From assembly GCA_020844525.1 (NCBI GenBank), contig JAJGAH010000094.1, positions 1-8,192 of the forward strand: a DNA stretch of 8,192 nt, written 5' to 3'. Position numbers and translations under genes: made by a program. The stretch comes from Eubacterium sp. (GTDB lineage: Bacteria > Bacillota > Clostridia > Lachnospirales > Lachnospiraceae). The notes under the pieces were generated by a model. The model had not been told where the DNA came from, did no database searches, and saw only the letters and a list, made by a program, of their open reading frames with translations. Position 1 is the stretch's first letter; each line of letters opens with the position of its first letter. Shown here piece after piece: positions 5,219 through 8,192 of this stretch.

Positions 5219-5257
5219 GGGTTTCGTTTCACACTCAGGGGTTTCATTTTCACGTTC
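5209..5257. repeat. Duplicated 20-bp motif at the truncation point, possible insertion-sequence end
   Basis: AGGGGTTTCGTTTCACACTC (5217-5236) is followed at once by a second copy (5237-5257) that shares AGGGGTTTC and TTTCAC. The first copy overlaps the stop codon of the truncated restriction-modification gene. Terminal regions with several short repeated sequences starting with TG are known for IS21-family elements, and TGTGCG at 5209-5214 would fit, but no transposase is here. I call it a possible solo end. Confidence 0.35.
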
Positions 5258-5298
5258 GGCTGCTTTGGCAGTCTAATTTTATATAAGGGAGAAATCAC

Positions 5299-5496
5299 AT
5301 GCACAGCATTTCGAATAAACAATACGAGGAATACCAACAGTATCTTTACGATAAAGATCACAGTCGGATCAGTACGCCAGACTTCATACGGTTTTTGTGT
5401 CAGGCATACAACTTCGAGCCTGAAGCTATCGGTAAGCAGATCCTGGAATACTATGGCAAATACCGGGCAGAAGGGTATTATGATCTGAGAAAGTAA
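5299..5496 (+). CDS. Small conserved-looking protein of unknown function
   Basis: ATG 5299 follows AGGGAG (5286-5291) at 7 nt, giving a 65-residue, charged, tyrosine-rich product (MHSISNKQYEEYQQYLYDKD at the start, GKYRAEGYYDLRK at the end). It has no signal peptide or membrane segment, and predicted helices dominate. I do not recognise the family. It lies between the broken restriction-modification gene and the promoter of the MarR cassette, with about 30 nt to the -35 box, and it is not part of the cassette operon. It could be a cargo gene or a leftover of the element that broke the upstream gene. The good ribosome binding site and clean frame support expression; the function is open. Confidence 0.6.
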   Translation: MHSISNKQYEEYQQYLYDKDHSRISTPDFIRFLCQAYNFEPEAIGKQILEYYGKYRAEGYYDLRK

Positions 5497-5528
5497 ATCG
5501 GAATTTACCTATTAAGACATATAAATTG

Positions 5529-5557
5529 TTGACAAGAAAGCTCCTATATAGTATGTT
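5529..5557 (+). promoter_or_regulatory. Sigma-A-type promoter of the MarR-rSAM cassette
   Basis: A perfect TTGACA (5529-5534) and TATGTT (5552-5557) are separated by 17 nt. Transcription would begin near 5564 and give a leader of about 24 nt. The -10 and part of the spacer lie within the left arm of the inverted repeat described next. Confidence 0.8.
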
Positions 5558-5584
5558 TTTAATAAACTACTATATAGGAGCTTT
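5537..5584. promoter_or_regulatory. Perfect 17-bp inverted repeat, probable MarR autoregulatory operator
   Basis: AAAGCTCCTATATAGTA (5537-5553) and TACTATATAGGAGCTTT (5568-5584) are exact reverse complements with a 14-nt spacer. Each arm contains the self-palindrome CTATATAG, so two dimer sites are possible. The left arm covers the spacer and the first bases of the -10; the right arm covers the start site region and the AGGAG ribosome binding site (5576-5580). Since most of the left arm is upstream of the likely start of transcription, a DNA operator is more likely than an RNA hairpin. Confidence 0.75.
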
Positions 5585-5587
5585 TGT

Positions 5588-6025
5588 ATGGAAATGAATG
5601 GAGGATTTCTTGTCTCCAAAATAAAACAGCTTGGAGACCGGATTTTCGAGAAGATTCTTAGTGAAAAGAATATTGATGCGTTTAATGGTGCCCAGGGACG
5701 TATTCTTTATGTGCTGTGGCAGGAGGATGGTATCTCAATCAGGGCACTCTCGACTAAATGCGGATTAGCGATAACATCTCTTACTACGATGCTGGAAAGA
5801 ATGGAAAATCAAGGGCTGATAAGCCGTGTTCAGTCTGAAACGGACAAAAGGAAAACACTTCTGTTTCTGACTGAGAAAGCACATGCCTTAAAGGGCGAGT
5901 ACGATTCTGTATCTGATGAGATGGGCAGTATTTACTACAAAGGTTTTTCTGAGGAAGAAATTACCCAGTTTGAGGAATTCCTCGACCGCATCAGAAAGAA
6001 TCTTGAGGAGTGGCAGAAGTCATGA
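5588..6025 (+). CDS. MarR-family transcriptional regulator of the radical SAM pair cassette
   Basis: The 145-residue protein has the MarR winged-helix layout: helices at about 7-28, then GAQGRILYVLWQEDGISI (34-51), the recognition helix within LAITSLTTMLERMENQGLIS (60-79), the wing SETDKRKTLLFLT (83-95) with the usual D-x-R, and a C-terminal dimerisation helix (122-142). MarR proteins bind DNA as dimers and are usually repressors released by small ligands or oxidation. There is one cysteine, Cys58, in the DNA-binding domain. ATG 5588 follows AGGAG (5576-5580) at 7 nt. It is first in an operon with two radical SAM genes: its TGA overlaps the ATG of the next gene (ATGA at 6022-6025). The perfect inverted repeat over its promoter points to autorepression. 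I recall a dedicated NCBI family for MarR regulators of radical SAM mobile pair systems, which this fits. Confidence 0.88.
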   Translation: MEMNGGFLVSKIKQLGDRIFEKILSEKNIDAFNGAQGRILYVLWQEDGISIRALSTKCGLAITSLTTMLERMENQGLISRVQSETDKRKTLLFLTEKAHALKGEYDSVSDEMGSIYYKGFSEEEITQFEEFLDRIRKNLEEWQKS

Positions 6026-6711
6026 GTATTTGTATCAAAGATCAGATTCAGAACATGAATATCGTCATTGGCTGCACAGTGGGGTGTACATATTGCTATG
6101 CCCGCAACAACGTGAAACGCTGGCATATGATTGATGACTTCGCTGACCCTGAATTTTTTCCGGGTAAGCTCAAGATGATGGAAAAGAAACGTCCGCAGAA
6201 CTTTCTGCTTACCGGCATGAGCGATCTCTCCGGATGGAAGCCGGAATGGAGAGACGAGGTATTTGCAAAGATCCGTGAAAATCCACAGCATCAGTTTCTG
6301 TTCCTTACCAAGCGACCTGATTTGCTGGATTTTGATACCGATCTGGAAAACGCATGGTTTGGCGTTACGGTGACGAGGAAAGCAGAACTGTGGCGTATCG
6401 ACGCCCTTCGGAAAAATGTCAGAGCAAAACATTACCATGTTACCTTTGAGCCGTTATTCGATGATCCCGGCACAGTTGACCTTTCCGGAATCAATTGGAT
6501 CGTTGTGGGCACCATGACCGGAGCTCAGAGCAGGAAGATTCATACGGAGCCGGAATGGTCATGGTCTCTGGCGGACCAGGCACATAAGCTCGGCATTCCG
6601 GTGTTTATGAAGGAAGACCTTGTCCCTATCATAGGGGATGAAAATATGATTCAGGAGATGCCGGAAGAATTTAATAAAGTGTTAGAGATACAGAAATCAT
6701 GGAAGAAGTAA
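6022..6711 (+). CDS. Radical SAM protein, mobile pair protein A type (DUF5131/phage Gp37-like)
   Basis: The 229-residue protein has the radical SAM cluster motif GCTVGCTYCYA (17-27) with Cys18, Cys22 and Cys25 to hold a [4Fe-4S] cluster that cleaves S-adenosylmethionine. FLFLTKRPD (92-100), AWFGVTVTRK (111-120), HVTFEPLFDDPG (139-150), INWIVVGTMTGAQS (157-170) and LGIPVFMKED (190-199) follow the order of the DUF5131/Gp37-Gp68 radical SAM family. There is no SPASM or other extra cluster domain, and the substrate is unknown. The start is ATG 6022, which overlaps the MarR stop; GAGGAG at 6005-6010 lies 11 nt upstream. The 3' end overlaps the next radical SAM gene by 13 nt, so the pair is translationally coupled and probably made in equal amounts. 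From memory this corresponds to the family NCBI names radical SAM mobile pair protein A. Confidence 0.85.
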   Translation: MSICIKDQIQNMNIVIGCTVGCTYCYARNNVKRWHMIDDFADPEFFPGKLKMMEKKRPQNFLLTGMSDLSGWKPEWRDEVFAKIRENPQHQFLFLTKRPDLLDFDTDLENAWFGVTVTRKAELWRIDALRKNVRAKHYHVTFEPLFDDPGTVDLSGINWIVVGTMTGAQSRKIHTEPEWSWSLADQAHKLGIPVFMKEDLVPIIGDENMIQEMPEEFNKVLEIQKSWKK

Positions 6712-7631
6712 TAAATGGAATCCTCATTCGTGAGGTGGAAACAAAGAACATCATGACTAAGTCCAGTCTGCCGGTAGGCGGTTACTCGGTCAATCCCTAT
6801 GTGGGCTGTACACATGCCTGCAAGTATTGCTATGCTTCTTTTATGAAGCGCTTTACCGGGCACAAGGAGGAATGGGGCACTTTCCTTGATGTGAAGCATT
6901 GGCCGGAAATTAAAAATCCGAAGAAATATGCCGGACAGCGGGTGGTCATCGGTTCTGTGACAGATGGCTACAATCCACAGGAGGAGCAATTCGGGAATAC
7001 CAGAAAACTTCTGAAGCAGCTGATCGGCAGTGACGCAGATATTCTGATCTGCACAAAGTCGGATCTTGTGGTACGGGATATTGATCTGCTGAAGAAGCTT
7101 GGACGTGTAACCGTTTCATGGTCGATCAACACACTGGATGAAAATTTCAAGAATGATATGGACTCTGCTTCGAGCATTGAGCGCCGTATCTCTGCTATGA
7201 AGCAGGTATATGAAGCAGGTATCCGTACAGTCTGTTTCGTATCCCCGGTATTCCCCGGTATCACGGATTTTAAAGCAATCTTTGAGCGGGTAAAGGATCA
7301 GTGCGATCTGTTCTGGCTCGAAAATCTCAATCTTCGAGGCGGTTTCAAAAAAACAATTATGGATTATATCGCCGGAAAATATCCTGATCTTGTACCACTT
7401 TACGACGAGATCTATAACAAGCATAACCGCAGTTACTTTGAAGCACTTGAAGTAAAAGCTGAGGAAATGGCTAAGAAGTATGATTGTGCCTTTGTGGATA
7501 ATGAAATGCCTTATGGCAGAGTCCCGCAGGGGCATCCGGTGATCGTAGATTATTTCTATCATGAGGAAATCCGTGGGACAGAGAATACCGGAAAAAGAAA
7601 TGTTCGGTTGAAATCCGAAGTTCCAGTTTGA
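6699..7631 (+). CDS. Radical SAM protein, mobile pair protein B type (SplB-like, COG1533)
   Basis: The 310-residue protein carries NPYVGCTHACKYCYA (32-46), with Cys37, Cys41 and Cys44 for the [4Fe-4S] cluster. GSVTDGYNPQE (85-95), ICTKSDLVVRDIDLL (117-131), SPVFPGITD (182-190) and ENLNLRG (208-214) are the pattern of COG1533, the family around spore photoproduct lyase (SplB). It lacks the N-terminal part of true SplB and is not likely to be that enzyme; the substrate is unknown. ATG 6699 lies inside the end of the preceding gene (13-nt overlap) with only a weak ribosome binding site, so translation probably depends on coupling. The last residues (LKSEVPV) are encoded by bases that resemble a repeat at 7656-7680 next to the IS30 remnant, so the natural C-terminus may have been altered by the insertion. 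It matches, from memory, NCBI's radical SAM mobile pair protein B. Confidence 0.85.
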   Translation: MEEVINGILIREVETKNIMTKSSLPVGGYSVNPYVGCTHACKYCYASFMKRFTGHKEEWGTFLDVKHWPEIKNPKKYAGQRVVIGSVTDGYNPQEEQFGNTRKLLKQLIGSDADILICTKSDLVVRDIDLLKKLGRVTVSWSINTLDENFKNDMDSASSIERRISAMKQVYEAGIRTVCFVSPVFPGITDFKAIFERVKDQCDLFWLENLNLRGGFKKTIMDYIAGKYPDLVPLYDEIYNKHNRSYFEALEVKAEEMAKKYDCAFVDNEMPYGRVPQGHPVIVDYFYHEEIRGTENTGKRNVRLKSEVPV

Positions 7632-7680
7632 AGGGGTAACTTCCACCTTTGCCTGGATTGCAACCGAAAGTTCCATTTTT
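7605..7680. repeat. Imperfect direct repeat next to the IS30 remnant, possible IS end
   Basis: CGGTTGAAATCCGAAGTTCC (7605-7624, followed by AGTTTG) resembles GATTGCAACCGAAAGTTCCA (7656-7675, followed by a T run); both share CCGAA(A)GTTCCA and a T-rich tail. The first copy covers the last codons of the second radical SAM gene. These may be terminal sequences of the IS30-family element, but I cannot confirm that without a complete relative. Confidence 0.3.
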
Positions 7681-7930
7681 TCGCCCCGTGCTACTGTACA
7701 TCTGATTCTGAACGGACGTCCGTAAGCACCGGTCTTCCTGAAAACCATATGGGAACGAATCTCCTTGGAGATAGTGGAGCAATCCTTACCTACCTTTTCA
7801 CCAATCTCCTTGAACGACTGCCTGTTATTCAGACCAGTCTCGATGTGAGAACGGTCTTCGCTATTCAAATGCCTATACTTAGCCATCAGTTCCTCCTGTT
7901 CTGGTCGGAGCAACAGGTGGTGGACCAACA
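7632..7930 (-). mobile_element. Remnant of an IS30-family insertion sequence
   Basis: The segment holds the start of an IS30-type transposase with its ribosome binding site on the minus strand and, beyond residue 59, non-coding sequence with repeat motifs that could be the other element end. Most of the transposase (catalytic DDE core) is missing, so the copy has an internal deletion and cannot move by itself. The edges are approximate: the left edge is placed at the end of the radical SAM gene and the right edge where the tRNA-binding reading frame begins. Confidence 0.65.
7710..7886 (-). pseudogene. IS30-family transposase, N-terminal fragment
   Basis: On the minus strand ATG 7886 follows GGAGGA (7896-7891). 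The product begins MAKYRHLNSEDRSHIETGLN and continues with FKEIGEKVGKDCSTISKEIR (25-44) and FRKTGAYGRPF (49-59). This is the N-terminal helix-turn-helix region (HTH_38 type) of IS30-family transposases common in gut Clostridia, which bind the element ends; complete enzymes have about 330-400 residues. After GRPF the expected cysteine-rich segment is lost. The frame stays open by chance into antisense of the radical SAM gene, so the long open frame to 7116 is not a real protein. The catalytic DDE domain is absent, so the fragment is inactive as a transposase; it might still bind IS ends if made. Confidence 0.8.
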
Positions 7931-7931
7931 A

Positions 7932-8177
7932 AAGTTCGTTCTGGATGACGGAACGGGCACGGATCGCGTGATTTTAAGCGGTATTCACGCCTATTACGAG
8001 CCGGAAGAGCTGGTCGGGAAGACCCTGATTGCCATCACGAATCTCCCGCCGAGGGCGATGATGGGGATCGACTCCTGCGGCATGCTTCTGTCCGCGGTCA
8101 ACGAGAGAAACGGCGAGGAAGAGCTGCATCTTCTGATGGTGGACAACCACATCCCGGCCGGCGCGAAGCTGTATTGA
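7932..8177 (+). pseudogene. tRNA-binding domain protein (CsaA / MetG C-terminal type), C-terminal fragment
   Basis: The frame encodes 81 residues ending at the TGA 8175-8177: KFVLDDGTGTDRVILSGIHA at the start, then YYEPEELVGKTLIAITNLPP and MMGIDSCGMLLSAV. The order I-x-SGI, YY-PE-LVGK, NL-PR--MG--S-GM-L-A is the signature of the tRNA-binding OB-fold found in CsaA, YtpR-like proteins and the C-terminus of methionyl-tRNA synthetase. Free-standing family members of this kind are about 110-140 residues; the first 30-50 residues, with the early strands of the barrel, are missing and replaced by IS30 leader sequence. No normal start or ribosome binding site is seen; GTG codons at 7917 and 7920 are possible but weak. 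Codon use is GC-rich like the left part of the window. I read it as a backbone gene whose 5' part was lost at the IS junction. Confidence 0.7.
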
Positions 8178-8192
8178 TCCGGGGATAATCAC

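Noticed and set aside
5217..5257. Short repeat pair considered as a CRISPR remnant
   Set aside because: Only two adjacent copies with no spacers between them, and no cas gene in the window.
7116..7709. Long antisense open frame continuing from the IS30 transposase start
   Set aside because: Past residue 59 the translation no longer resembles a transposase and is antisense to the well-supported radical SAM gene.

Overview
The window looks like chromosomal DNA from a gut Firmicute (Clostridia, most likely Lachnospiraceae or a close relative). This rests on strong AGGAGG-type ribosome binding sites, protein families typical of that group, and a patchwork of GC-rich backbone and more AT-rich accessory DNA. 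The taxonomic call is inference; the window contains no rRNA or other marker gene.

Backbone-like left part (1-2080): the start of a NimA-like/pyridoxamine-phosphate-oxidase-fold flavoprotein gene on the minus strand, with four tandem 15-bp repeats over its promoter; a C-terminal remnant of an alpha/beta hydrolase (456-770); a gene-free stretch with a strong bidirectional terminator; and an intact monoacylglycerol-lipase-like alpha/beta hydrolase (1103-2020) with a textbook terminator.

Accessory island (about 2080-7930): hairpin-rich AT-rich DNA, a small unidentified ORF (2256-2513) and a frameshifted coding remnant (2514-2710). A compact structured RNA follows (about 2711-3018). It contains an 11-bp closing stem, an H-type pseudoknot made of two perfect 9-bp helices, a 10-bp long-range stem and a perfect intrinsic terminator, and I cannot assign it to a known class. 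Next come a serine recombinase (3251-3955), the N-terminal part of an MmeI/YeeA-like restriction-modification enzyme that stops just before its SAM-binding motif I (4013-5218), a duplicated 20-bp motif that may be an insertion-sequence end, and a 65-residue unknown protein. Last is an intact three-gene cassette: a MarR-family regulator (5588-6025) under a consensus promoter embedded in a perfect 17-bp inverted repeat, then two overlapping radical SAM genes (6022-6711 and 6699-7631). This matches the arrangement I recall NCBI calling the 'radical SAM mobile pair' system, whose biochemical role is, as far as I know, undetermined.

Right end (7632-8192): a remnant of an IS30-family element on the minus strand (transposase N-terminus, residues 1-59 only), abutting the C-terminal 81 codons of a GC-rich tRNA-binding-domain (CsaA/MetG C-terminal type) gene that has lost its 5' part.

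Overall this is an accessory hot spot where most cargo is decaying. The recombinase, the structured RNA and the MarR-rSAM-rSAM cassette are the intact-looking parts. The cassette reads as one translationally coupled operon: the regulator probably represses its own promoter and releases two radical SAM enzymes made in stoichiometric amounts.
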